15,998 nt of DNA from Paracoccaceae bacterium (GTDB lineage Bacteria; Pseudomonadota; Alphaproteobacteria; Rhodobacterales; Rhodobacteraceae), in the NCBI GenBank assembly GCA_003564655.1, contig PXES01000398.1, positions 1-15,998 of the forward strand, given 5' to 3'. The notes under the pieces are model-generated. The model saw nothing but the letters and a program-made list of their open reading frames with translations. It did not search any database and was not told the DNA's origin. How positions within the stretch are numbered: position 1 is the first letter of the stretch; each line of letters begins with the position of its first letter. Positions 1-8,300 of the stretch are shown in pieces. The position numbers and the translations under genes were made by a program.

Positions 1-359
1 ATCTCGAAAAACGTGATCGGGTCAGGGCCATTGGCAGCAAGGCATTCGTCGAGGATCGCGCTCAGCGTCGCCTCGTCGATCAGATCGCCCGCCAGCCGGA
101 TGCGTTCGTGAAACCGTGCCAGATGCGGCGAGGTATAGACATGCGCGCGCGCCCCTGCCCCCTCTAGCCCCGCGCGCAGCATCGCCAGCACCGACCCCTT
201 GCCGTTGGTGCCCGCGACATGCACCACGGGCGGCAGTGCGCGTTCGGGGTGACCCAAGGCCGCCAGCAACCGCCACACACGCTCCAGCGTCAGATCGATG
301 ATCTTGGGGTGGAACTGCATCATCCGCGCCAGCAGCGCGTCCGACCCGGCCTGCGTCAT
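1..359 (-). CDS. folC: Bifunctional folylpolyglutamate synthase / dihydrofolate synthase, N-terminal part (cut by window edge)
   Basis: FolC adds glutamate to dihydropteroate and to folates in an ATP-dependent reaction in the cytoplasm, the last steps of folate synthesis. Only the first 119 residues are visible; the reading frame is open to the window edge. Reading the minus strand from the ATG at 359 gives the Mur-ligase-type P-loop GTNGKGS at residues 50-56, followed by the SPHL (77-80) and RFHERI (83-88) segments that are typical of FolC, and PITFFE near the edge. The start codon overlaps the accD stop as ATGA (356-359), so translation is probably coupled to accD, and accD-folC is a common gene order in alphaproteobacteria. 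No frame damage is seen in the visible part. Family assignment is secure; the C-terminal half cannot be judged. Confidence 0.93.
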   Translation of the reverse strand, partial: MTQAGSDALLARMMQFHPKIIDLTLERVWRLLAALGHPERALPPVVHVAGTNGKGSVLAMLRAGLEGAGARAHVYTSPHLARFHERIRLAGDLIDEATLSAILDECLAANGPDPITFFE

Positions 360-1300
360 GCGCCGTCGTCTTTCGGTGCGGCGGGCGGCACTTGCGCGGC
401 CTTGATCGCGGCAGCAGGGTCGGGACGCGGCAGATCACCGTAGATGACCGGACCCTGATTGGTCAGCAGCCGCAGGATGGTCGCGATCTCGGCGCGCTGC
501 TTGCTGCGTGGTGTGACGCGGTCGAGCATTCCGTGTTCGAGCAGATACTCGGCGCGCTGAAAGCCCTCGGGCAGGGTCTCGCGGATGGTCTGCTCGATCA
601 CGCGCGGCCCGGCAAAGCAGATCAGGGCGCCGGGCTCGGCGATCTGGACATCGCCCAGCATGGCGTAGCTGGCCGTCACGCCGCCCGTGGTCGGGTCGGT
701 CAGCACGACGATATAGGGCAACCCCGCCTCGCACAGCATGTCGATTGCGACCGTGGTACGTGGCATTTGCATCAGCGACAGGATCCCCTCCTGCATCCGC
801 GCGCCCCCGGCGGCCGAGAACAGCACCACGGGCAGGCGACGATCGACGGCATGGCGACAAGCGGCGATGATGGCATTGCCGACATACATCCCCATCGACC
901 CGCCCATGAAGGCAAAATTCTGGGCGACAGCAACCAGCGGCGTGCGGTAGACCTCGCCCTCCGCAACCAGCATGGCCTCGCGCTCGCCCGTCGTCTTCTG
1001 CGCGGTGCGCATCCGGTCGGGATAGCGCTTCTGGTCACGGAACTGCAGCGGGTCGGCGATGGGCTGGGGCACCTCGATCTCGCGATAGAGGCCGTTGTCG
1101 AAGAAATGCGCGAAACGCTCGCGCGGGGCGATGGCAAGGTGATGCCCGCAAGAGGGGCAGACGCGCTGGTTCTCGGTCAATTCGCGATGAAACAGCATGG
1201 TGCCGCAGCCGGGGCACTTCTCCCACAGATTTTCGGGCATCTCGCGGCGCGAGAAGAACGAGGTGATCGTGGGGCGGACGTAGTTGGTGATCCAGTTCAT
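356..1300 (-). CDS. accD: Acetyl-CoA carboxylase carboxyltransferase subunit beta
   Basis: AccD is the beta subunit of the carboxyltransferase half of acetyl-CoA carboxylase. With AccA it moves the carboxyl group from carboxybiotin to acetyl-CoA, giving malonyl-CoA for fatty acid synthesis in the cytoplasm. The 314-aa product starts MNWITNY and has the N-terminal zinc ribbon C29-x2-C32-x15-C48-x2-C51, then the crotonase-like carboxyltransferase fold with the conserved FSAAGGARMQEG and DPTTGGVTASYAMLGD segments. The frame is open further upstream to about 1699, but that part lies antisense-in-frame over the neighbouring protease gene. The ATG at 1300 matches the family N-terminus and has an AGGA-type ribosome site about 8 nt before it. 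The gene ends in an ATGA overlap with folC. A candidate promoter lies at 1325-1353. The proline/alanine-rich tail after residue 290 is typical of a variable C-terminus. Confidence 0.97.
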   Translation of the reverse strand: MNWITNYVRPTITSFFSRREMPENLWEKCPGCGTMLFHRELTENQRVCPSCGHHLAIAPRERFAHFFDNGLYREIEVPQPIADPLQFRDQKRYPDRMRTAQKTTGEREAMLVAEGEVYRTPLVAVAQNFAFMGGSMGMYVGNAIIAACRHAVDRRLPVVLFSAAGGARMQEGILSLMQMPRTTVAIDMLCEAGLPYIVVLTDPTTGGVTASYAMLGDVQIAEPGALICFAGPRVIEQTIRETLPEGFQRAEYLLEHGMLDRVTPRSKQRAEIATILRLLTNQGPVIYGDLPRPDPAAAIKAAQVPPAAPKDDGA

Positions 1301-1324
1301 GGGGCTTCCTGCACGGCTGCCGCC

Positions 1325-1353
1325 CAAATATGCGCGGTGTGCGAGAATTGCAA
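1325..1353 (-). promoter_or_regulatory. Candidate sigma-70-type promoter for accD-folC
   Basis: On the minus strand, TTGCAA (1348-1353) is followed after 17 nt by TATTTG (1325-1330), about 25 nt before the accD start. The -35 directly abuts the stop codon of the upstream protease gene (1354-1356). It would allow accD-folC to be transcribed separately from the protease. This is a pattern match only. Confidence 0.45.
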
Positions 1354-2247
1354 TCAGCGGTCGCGCAGGTGCCAGCAGCAGATCGCCCAGACCAGGATCA
1401 TCCCCAGCAGATCGATGCCCAGAAGCGGAAGCACTGTCTGCGTGTCGCTGATGCTGAAGGGCAGCCGGTAAAGCGCCAGCCCGTCCAGCGCCTCGCCGGT
1501 CGTGATCAGCAGCATGGCCAGCACGTTGTTGGTGAAATGCAGCCCCCAGGCCATGCCCAGCGCACCGCTGCGGGCTGTCAGATCTGCCATCAGCAGGCCG
1601 AAGAAACCGGTCGTGAACAACACCGGCCAGAGCGAGCTGCCCAGGTGTTCGGGTTCGTAATGCCCCAGCCCGAACACGACCGAGGGCAGCACCATCCACA
1701 CCCAGCGTGAAGCAAAGCGCGCGGCGAGTTGCTGCTGCAGATAGCCGCGAAAGACCAGTTCCTCTGCACCGGTCTGGATCAGCAGTCCACCGATCGCCAG
1801 CGGCAGGAACATCACCCAGACCGACAACGCCACCCCCGGGGTCATGTCGAGCGCAGCAAAGGTCCAGATCAGGCCCGGCAGCGCGACCAGCGCGAAGACC
1901 CCGGCGCCGAAGGCGAAATCACGCAGCACCCATTCGCGCGGGCCGAAGAGGCTCGCCACCGAACGCTTGTGAACCAACCGCACAGCCGCGAAGGTGCCCA
2001 GTGCCATTCCCACAAAGGTCAACAGCAGCAGGATCAGCGTCGCGGGCGTACCGCCAGTGTCGATCTCGGCAAATGTCGCCTCGGCGCTCAGCCCGCTCGC
2101 CAGAAACTCGACGCTCGCGAAGAGTGCAAGCATCCACGCGATATAGACTGCGAACAGTACAACCAGCCCCAGGAGCAGCCGCCAGAGTTGCGGTCTCAGT
2201 CGCGCCGGTGCGACATACTGGTCGAAGACGCGCGGGCTGAGTTGCAT
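1354..2247 (-). CDS. CPBP family intramembrane glutamic endopeptidase (Abi / Rce1-like)
   Basis: A 297-aa polytopic membrane protein with the hallmark motifs of the CPBP (CAAX protease / bacteriocin-processing) family. These are EE-x3-R (E162, E163, R167 in EELVFRGYL), a second motif with H196 (GLGHYEP), and a third with H237 and N241 (HFTNN). All expected catalytic residues are present, so it is probably an active intramembrane protease. About seven or eight hydrophobic segments are visible, the first at roughly residues 22-50. Family members process prenylated proteins in eukaryotes, and in bacteria they act in bacteriocin self-immunity, signalling or unknown processing; the substrate here cannot be named. 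The start at 2247 has a GAGG ribosome site 5 nt upstream and a good candidate promoter (2279-2307). The gene is divergent from cardiolipin synthase and lies 53 bp before accD. No bacteriocin or prenylation gene is adjacent, so a housekeeping envelope role is a guess. Confidence 0.9.
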   Translation of the reverse strand: MQLSPRVFDQYVAPARLRPQLWRLLLGLVVLFAVYIAWMLALFASVEFLASGLSAEATFAEIDTGGTPATLILLLLTFVGMALGTFAAVRLVHKRSVASLFGPREWVLRDFAFGAGVFALVALPGLIWTFAALDMTPGVALSVWVMFLPLAIGGLLIQTGAEELVFRGYLQQQLAARFASRWVWMVLPSVVFGLGHYEPEHLGSSLWPVLFTTGFFGLLMADLTARSGALGMAWGLHFTNNVLAMLLITTGEALDGLALYRLPFSISDTQTVLPLLGIDLLGMILVWAICCWHLRDR

Positions 2248-2278
2248 GTGATCCTCGATCAGGGTGACTGTCCGAGGG

Positions 2279-2307
2279 GGTTAAGCACCTGCAGTGGCGG
2301 GGTTCAA
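2279..2307 (-). promoter_or_regulatory. Candidate promoter for the CPBP protease gene
   Basis: On the minus strand, TTGAAC (2302-2307) and TTAACC (2279-2284) are separated by exactly 17 nt. Written in the style of the Caulobacter housekeeping consensus it reads TTGAACC-N14-GCTTAACC, a fair match. It would give a leader of about 25 nt before the ATG at 2247. It lies in the 158-bp divergent gap to cardiolipin synthase (2248-2405), in which I saw no convincing plus-strand promoter. Confidence 0.5.
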
Positions 2308-2405
2308 GCGCTTCCTGCCCGGTCGCGCGGATGCCCGCTTGTGGTGCGTGACTCTGCCGCAGCGGCGTGACACTGTGCGCGAAACCGGTCAGCGGAGGGG
2401 AGCGG

Positions 2406-3833
2406 ATGGCTGGCGTGACACTGGTCGCGGTGGTCTCTTTGCAAGTGGTGTTCATCATCCGTGCGCTGTTGCGTGGCGGGCTGACGCCGCCTGCGCGGCT
2501 GGCCTGGATCACGGTCATCTCGGTGCTGCCGGGTGTGGGGATCGCGGCCTATTTCCTCTTCGGCGAGATCCGGCTGGAGCGCGCGCGTCGCGAACGAATG
2601 CGCGAGGGGCGCAACCAGCTGATCGCCGCGCAGCCGCGCCCTGCAGCACCCTCGGACAGGGTTGCGCCCATCGCTCGCCCGGCCTTCGCCGCCGGGCAGA
2701 CCACCAGCGGCTTCGAGCCGCTTGACGGCAACAGCCTGACCCTGCTGCCCGAGGGCGACGCGATGATGGACGACATGTTCGCCGCCATCGAGACAGCGCA
2801 ATCGCATGTGCATGTGCTGTTCTACATCTGGCTGCCCGACCAGACCGGCACCCGCATGGCCGAGGCGCTTTGCGCCGCTGCGCGGCGCGGCGTCGCGTGT
2901 CGGGTGCTCGTCGACGATCACGGCGCGCGCTGGCTGATCCGCTCCTCGCTCTGGCGCCGGATGCAGGGGGCGGGCGTGGCGCTGGAGCGCGCGGCCCCGG
3001 TTGGCAATCCGCTGATCTCGATGTTGTTCCAGCGCGTCGACCTGCGCAACCATCGCAAGATCGTGGTGGTGGACAATCGCACCAGCTGGATCGGCAGCCG
3101 CAACTGTGCCGACGCGGCTTTTGCCATCAAGCCACGCTATGCGCCCTGGGTCGATATCCTGCTGCGGCTGGAGGGGCCCGCCGTGCGGCAACAGCAGGCC
3201 GTGTTCCTGCATGACTGGATGACCCATCACGCCGAAGATCTCAGCGCGCTCTTGTCCGAGGACAGGCCGCCCGTCCGGCCACAGAATGTCATCGCGCAGG
3301 TCATCGCCTCGGGTCCCGATGACATCCACACCACCCCGTCGGACGCGCTGCGCGCCATGTTCTACGCTGCAACCCGCCAGATCCGCGTCACGACACCCTA
3401 CTATGTGCCCGATCACGCGCTGCACAAGGCGCTCTGCTCGGCCGCGGCGCGCGGGGTGGCGGTGGACCTGATCCTGCCCGAACGCAATGACAGTCTGATC
3501 GTGGGCGCGGCGAGCGAGAGCCTCTTCCCCGACCTCTTGCGCGCGGGCGTCCGGATCTGGCTGTTCCGCCCGGGGCTGATCCACTCGAAGATCGTCACGG
3601 TGGACGGGCTGTTCGGCATGATCGGCACCGCCAATCTGGATCATCGCAGCTTCGATCTTAATTACGAGAATTCGCTGCTGTTCCAATGCGCCGAAGTGAC
3701 GGACGAACTCGACGCCCGCCAGGCAAGCTATCGCGAGCGCGCGCGCCCTCTGCCGCGCGATGCGGTGGCCAGCTGGTCCCTTCTGCGGCGGCTGCGCAAC
3801 AACACGGTGGCGCTGGCCTCGCCGCTGCTGTGA
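2406..3833 (+). CDS. cls: Cardiolipin synthase (phospholipase D superfamily)
   Basis: The enzyme joins two phosphatidylglycerol molecules (or a related phosphatidyl donor pair) to make cardiolipin at the cytoplasmic membrane. The 475-aa product has two hydrophobic N-terminal segments (about residues 4-20 and 34-53) separated by a short basic linker, as in the PLDc_N region. Two HKD motifs follow: H216-x-K-x4-D (HRKIVVVD), leading into WIGSRN, and H393-x-K-x4-D (HSKIVTVD), leading into MIGTANLDHRS. Both catalytic pairs are complete and the length fits the family (about 475-485 aa). The frame is open from 2367, but I chose the ATG at 2406 because GGAGGGG lies just upstream and the resulting N-terminus begins directly with the membrane segment. 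fsr follows 57 bp later on the same strand with no terminator between, so co-transcription is possible. Confidence 0.94.
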   Translation: MAGVTLVAVVSLQVVFIIRALLRGGLTPPARLAWITVISVLPGVGIAAYFLFGEIRLERARRERMREGRNQLIAAQPRPAAPSDRVAPIARPAFAAGQTTSGFEPLDGNSLTLLPEGDAMMDDMFAAIETAQSHVHVLFYIWLPDQTGTRMAEALCAAARRGVACRVLVDDHGARWLIRSSLWRRMQGAGVALERAAPVGNPLISMLFQRVDLRNHRKIVVVDNRTSWIGSRNCADAAFAIKPRYAPWVDILLRLEGPAVRQQQAVFLHDWMTHHAEDLSALLSEDRPPVRPQNVIAQVIASGPDDIHTTPSDALRAMFYAATRQIRVTTPYYVPDHALHKALCSAAARGVAVDLILPERNDSLIVGAASESLFPDLLRAGVRIWLFRPGLIHSKIVTVDGLFGMIGTANLDHRSFDLNYENSLLFQCAEVTDELDARQASYRERARPLPRDAVASWSLLRRLRNNTVALASPLL

Positions 3834-3890
3834 GGTTGCCGACCTGCCCGCAAGCCGGTAGGGAGGCACTGAACATGTGAAGGGCCTGTG

Positions 3891-5084
3891 ATGAGCGACG
3901 CCGCCGCCACACCTGCTGCAAAGACCCCCTGGCTGGTGCTGGTCGCGATCAGCCTGTGCCACATGATCAACGACATCATGCAGTCACTGCTGGCCGCGAT
4001 CTATCCGCTGCTGGCGCTCGAATTCGACCTCGCCTTCTGGCAGATCGGGCTGATGACCTTTGCCTTTCAGGTCACCGCCTCGCTGTTGCAACCGCTGGTC
4101 GGGCTGATCCCCGACCGCCGCCCGATGCCGCAATCCCTGCCGGTCGGCATGGGCTCCACGCTGCTGGGCGTGGGTTTGCTGGCTATCGCACCCAGCTACG
4201 CGGGGCTTCTGGCGGGAGCCATGCTGATCGGCATCGGCTCGGCCGTCTTTCACCCCGAGGCGAGCCGGGTCGCGCGCCTCGCCTCGGGCGGGCGTTTCGG
4301 GACGGCGCAATCGCTGTTTCAGGTCGGCGGCAATGCCGGCTCGGCGCTGGGACCGCTGCTCGCGGCGTTCATCGTGGTGCCGCTGGGTCGGCCCAGTGTT
4401 GCGGCGTTTGCCGTGCTGGCGCTGGTGGGGATGGTGCTCTTGAACCGGGTGGGTGCGTGGTATGGCTCGCTCGCCCGCGCGCAGGCGCGCGCGGCGCGGC
4501 CCGCCCCCCGCCCGGGCCTGCCGCGCCGGTCGGTGAGTCTGGCCATCGCCGTGCTGATCATGCTGACCTTTTCCAAGAACGCCTACACGGCCAGTATCAC
4601 CAGCTATTACACCTTCTTCCTGATCGACCGCTTCGATCTGGGGATCGAGGTGGCGCAGCAGATGCTGTTCCTGTTCCTAGCAGCCACGGCCGCCGGGGTG
4701 ATGCTGGGCGGGCTGATCGGCGACCGCTTCGGCCCGCTGGTGGTAATCTGGACCTCGATCCTCGGCGTGCTGCCGCTGACACTGATGCTGCCGCATGTCG
4801 GGCTCGTCGCGACCGGGGTGCTGTCGGTGGCGATCGGGGTGATCATCGCCTCGGCCTTTCCGGCGATCGTGGTCTATGCGCAGGCGCTGCTGCCCGGGCG
4901 CGTGGGACTGGTCGCAGGCATCTTCTTCGGGCTCGCCTTCGGGATGGGGGGCATTGCGGCCGCCGCGTTAGGTGTGCTGGCCGATGCGCGCGGCATCGCC
5001 TGGGTGTTTCAGGCCTGTGCCGTACTGCCTGCCCTGGGGCTGCTGACCATCTTCCTGCCCGGGCGGGCGCGGCTCGCCTCTTGA
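3891..5084 (+). CDS. fsr: MFS transporter, fosmidomycin resistance protein family
   Basis: A 397-aa, 12-segment major facilitator that closely resembles Escherichia coli Fsr, a drug/proton antiporter whose overexpression exports fosmidomycin, the inhibitor of DXP reductoisomerase in the MEP isoprenoid pathway. Characteristic stretches remembered from Fsr are present: HMINDIMQSLLAAIYPLL near the N-terminus, FQVTASLLQP, GLIPDRRPMPQSLPVGMG in the loop between segments 2 and 3, and VFHPEASRVARLASGGR and LFQVGGNAGSALGP in the middle of the N-domain. A basic, proline-rich cytoplasmic loop (about residues 195-213) divides the halves. A GTG lies one codon upstream (3888); the ATG at 3891, preceded by GAAGGG, is the likelier start. 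The natural substrate in this organism is unknown; the resistance role is inferred by family only. The stop codon sits inside the predicted promoter of the tRNA gene that follows. Confidence 0.9.
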   Translation: MSDAAATPAAKTPWLVLVAISLCHMINDIMQSLLAAIYPLLALEFDLAFWQIGLMTFAFQVTASLLQPLVGLIPDRRPMPQSLPVGMGSTLLGVGLLAIAPSYAGLLAGAMLIGIGSAVFHPEASRVARLASGGRFGTAQSLFQVGGNAGSALGPLLAAFIVVPLGRPSVAAFAVLALVGMVLLNRVGAWYGSLARAQARAARPAPRPGLPRRSVSLAIAVLIMLTFSKNAYTASITSYYTFFLIDRFDLGIEVAQQMLFLFLAATAAGVMLGGLIGDRFGPLVVIWTSILGVLPLTLMLPHVGLVATGVLSVAIGVIIASAFPAIVVYAQALLPGRVGLVAGIFFGLAFGMGGIAAAALGVLADARGIAWVFQACAVLPALGLLTIFLPGRARLAS

Positions 5085-5109
5085 CCGGTGCGAGGGCTTG
5101 GGCTAGCCG
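5081..5109 (+). promoter_or_regulatory. Predicted promoter of the tRNA-Gly gene, overlapping the fsr stop codon
   Basis: TTGACC (5081-5086), 17 nt, then TAGCCG (5104-5109). In Caulobacter-style notation this is TTGACCG-N14-GCTAGCCG, close to the alphaproteobacterial housekeeping consensus. The predicted start lies only a few bases before the mature tRNA 5' end at 5120. The TGA of fsr (5082-5084) is part of the -35 element. Confidence 0.6.
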
Positions 5110-5119
5110 TAGGCGCAGC

Positions 5120-5193
5120 GCGGGCATGGTGAAATGGTATCACACGAGCCTTCCAAGCTCTTGGTGCGGGTTCGATTCCCGCTGCCCGCTCCA
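5120..5193 (+). tRNA. tRNA-Gly, anticodon TCC
   Basis: A 74-nt cloverleaf with encoded CCA. The acceptor stem GCGGGCA (5120-5126) pairs with TGCCCGC (5183-5189), followed by discriminator T and CCA (5191-5193). The D-stem GTGA/TCAC is at 5129-5132 and 5140-5143. The anticodon loop CTTCCAA (5150-5156) has anticodon TCC at 5152-5154. The T-arm is GCGGG-TTCGATT-CCCGC (5166-5182). The anticodon stem CGAGC/GCTCT has four good pairs and one C-U mismatch at its outer end (27-43). The sequence resembles E. coli glyT. The tRNA reads GGA and GGG codons. It stands alone: no other tRNA and no obvious terminator lies in the 183 bp up to the next gene. Confidence 0.96.
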
Positions 5194-5376
5194 GCCACCA
5201 TCTGCTGCAATCGACCAGCCTGGACGCTCTGTCGCCTGTCTCGGACCAGTCCCCGCAAGAAACTGATCCGAGCGACGACGGCAGCCGACACAAGCACGTG
5301 TCAGCGCGAAGAATCGTCGCATGCGCGGGGCGCGTCATGCTAGCGTGACAGTGTCTCCCGTGCGCGAGGTTCCGCC

Positions 5377-8300
5377 ATGTCGTTTCATCTTGCCCAAGAC
5401 ACGCGCGCGGTGCGCCGCGCCCAGCACGGCCGAGGGCGGAGAGCCCCCCTTGCGGCAGCAGCGGCCTGCACACTGACCCTGCTGGGCGCACCCGCTCTGG
5501 CGCAAGACAGCCCGATTCCGCCGCGCTTTGCGACCACGGCAGCCGATACCGATCTGCCCGGTGGTGACCTCACGCCGATCGTCAACACCACGCTGACGCA
5601 GTGCCACGCCACATGCCTGCGGCTTGACGACTGCACGGCCTTTACCTTCAACCAGCGCGCCGGGGCGTGTTTCCCGAAATCCGCGCCCGGCCCGGCGGTC
5701 CCGTTCGAGGGCGCGATTTCCGGGCGGATCACCGCTGTCGCGCCCGAGCGGATCGCAACCGCAAATGCGGTCCGCGCCGAATTGGGCTTTCTCGACAGCG
5801 GCGATTTCACCGATGCGCGTACGCAGGCCGAGGGTATGGCGCTGCGTCACACCGCAGGCGCACTGAGCGAGGCGGAGCTTCTCAGCGGGGCTGGGGGCGG
5901 TGACGCGCTGGCGCGCGCCGGGGCCGCCGTGACCGTGGCCGACAGTGCACAGGCCTGGCTGGCCTATGCCCGCGCCGCGCGGATGCAGGCGCAGTCGGGG
6001 CAGGGCAACCGGTGGGAGTTGAACCGCAGCGCGGTCAGCGCCGCGCTCAATGGCGTGCTGCGCACGCCGGACGGACCGGTGCGCGCAAGTGCGCTGGTGG
6101 CGCTGTCCAATGCGCTGGAAGCCGCGTTCCGGGGCGAGGCCGCGCTCGCCGCGCTGCGCGTCGCGGACCGCCTGTCGCCCGGCATCGCGCCCGATAAGCT
6201 GACGGAGTTGCGCAGCCAATATGGCTTTCGCAAGCTTTTCCACGATGTCGAGGCGACCAGCGCCACCCCGCGCATCTGCGTGACCTTCTCCGAAGACCTC
6301 GCCGCGGCCCGGGACTATGCGCCCTATGTCCAAAGCTCCATCCCCGGCCTCGCGGTCGAGGCCGAGGGCGCGCAGATTTGCCTCAGCGGCGTGAATTACG
6401 GGGCGAATTACAACGTGACGCTGCGCGCCGGGCTGCCATCGACCTCGGGCAATGCGCTGGTGCAGGATATCCCGCTCGAGGTCTACATCCGCGACCGCAG
6501 ACCGCTGGTACGCTTTCCCGGACGCGGCTATGTGCTGCCTGCCTCGGGCTCACGCGCCCTGCCGGTCGAGACGGTCAATGCCGAGCGGCTGGATCTGCGG
6601 CTCTTGCGCGTGTCGGACCGCAACCTCGTCACGGCCGTCCGTCGCGGCGATTTCGCCCGCAGCCTCGGCCCGTGGGAGGGGCAGCAGTTCGAAAACCTGC
6701 TGGCCGAACCGGTCTGGTCCGGTAGCGCCCGTTTGGAGGGCACGCTGAACCGCACCACCACCTCGCGCCTGCCGCTGGACGAGGCCGGGGAACTGGAGCC
6801 CGGCCTCTATGTCCTGCGCGCAGCAGTGCCGGGGGCGGACACCTACGACGTGACCCCCGCGATGCAGTGGTTCATGGTCTCGGATCTGGGGCTGACGACG
6901 TTGGCGGGCAATGACGGGCTGCATGTCGTCGTCCAGCGCCTGTCCGACGGCCAGCCGGTCGAGGGGGTGCGCGTGGCGCTTCTGGCAGGGTCCAACCGTG
7001 TCCTGGGCGAGGCGCTCAGCGATGCGCGGGGCCACGCACGCTTTGACGATGCGCTGACGCGCGGGACCGGACCTGCCGCGCCTGTCATGGTGCTGGTCGA
7101 AAGTGAAACCGACATGGCGATGCTGTCACTGGACGAGCCCGAATTCGACCTTTCGGACCGCGGCGTCGAGGGGCGCGCGGCCCCCGGGCCCATCGACCTG
7201 TTCCTCGCCACTGATCGCGGTGCCTACCGCGCGGGCGAGGTGATCCATGTCACGGCTCTTGCCCGCGACCACCGCGCGCAGGCGCTGCACGGCCTGCCGA
7301 TGATCGCGCGGCTGATGCGGCCCGACGGGGTAGAATATTCGCGCATCGTCAGCCAGCAGGAACGCGCGGGCGGGCATGTCTTTGCCCTGCCGCTGGTCGG
7401 CGATGTGCCGCGCGGGGTCTGGCGGGTCGAGATGCTGTCGGACCCCGAGGCCGAGCCGCTGGCCTCGGCCTCTGTCCTAGTCGAGGATTTCCTGCCCGAG
7501 CGGGTGGATTTCGACCTGTCGCTGACCGAGGACGGCCCCGTGGACCTGGCCTCGCCACCCCGGCTTGACGTCACCGCGCGGCATCTTTTCGGCGCCCCGG
7601 CAGCGGGGCTGACGCTCGAAGCGTCGGTGACTTTGCGCACCACGGATGAACTGGCGGGCTGGCCCGGTTACCGCTTCGGGCGCCATGACCAGCGCCTCGA
7701 CCCGCAGCGCCGGATGCTGCCGCGCGGGGCGATGACCGATGCCGAGGGGTATTTGCAGGCGGCGCTGCCGCTGGACGGGTTGACGCTCGAGCCGCGCCCC
7801 TATGCGCTGAGCCTGACCGCCACGCTGATCGACGGTGCCTCGCGCCCGGTCGAGCGTAACCTGACGCGCCCGTTGCTCCCCACCGCCCCGGTGATCGCCA
7901 TCCGGCCCGGTTTCGATGACACCCTGCCCGAAAACGCCACGGCCGAGTTCGACCTTGCACTCGTGGGGCCGGACGGGGCGGCCATTTCCGGCGAGCTGCG
8001 CTGGGAGGTCAGCCGCGTGACCACCCGCTACCAGTGGTTCAGCCAGGATGGCCGCTGGTCGTGGGAGCCCATGACCGAGCGCAGCCGCATAGACGAAGGC
8101 AGTCTGACGCTGACCGGTGGCCCTGCGACCCTGCGCGTGCCGGTTGACTGGGGCCAGTTCGAATTGCGCGTGACGCGCGAGGGCAGCGATTTCGCTAGCG
8201 CCTCAGTCCCCTTCACCGCGGGCTGGTACGCCGCCCCGACCGCGCGCGAGACGCCCGACATGCTGCCTGTCGCCCTCGACGCTGCGTCCTATGCGCCCGG

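Noticed and set aside
2304..3962. 552-codon open frame on the minus strand opposite cls
   Set aside because: It lies antisense to a clearly coding cardiolipin synthase with intact HKD motifs, and its product is a low-complexity R/A/H/Q-rich chain typical of GC-rich shadows.
3956..5266. 436-codon plus-strand frame running through fsr and the tRNA
   Set aside because: It is another frame of fsr and continues through the tRNA gene. The product is rich in R, A and G, with no membrane helices, while the fsr frame has strong family matches.
5339..5346. GCTAGCGT as the -10 of a promoter for the alpha-2-macroglobulin operon
   Set aside because: The -10 match is fair and the distance to the start is right, but no TTG-type -35 lies at an acceptable spacing, so I do not call it.
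5194..5376. Integration site at the 3' end of the tRNA-Gly gene
   Set aside because: No integrase, no phage gene and no repeated copy of the tRNA 3' end is visible downstream; the neighbouring genes are ordinary chromosomal genes.
5009..5491. Minus-strand frames containing ERAAGIEPAPRAWKA and QRESNPHQELGRLV
   Set aside because: These frames are antisense to the tRNA-Gly gene. Peptides of this kind occur in databases as a spurious protein family from reverse-strand tRNA; they are not real genes.
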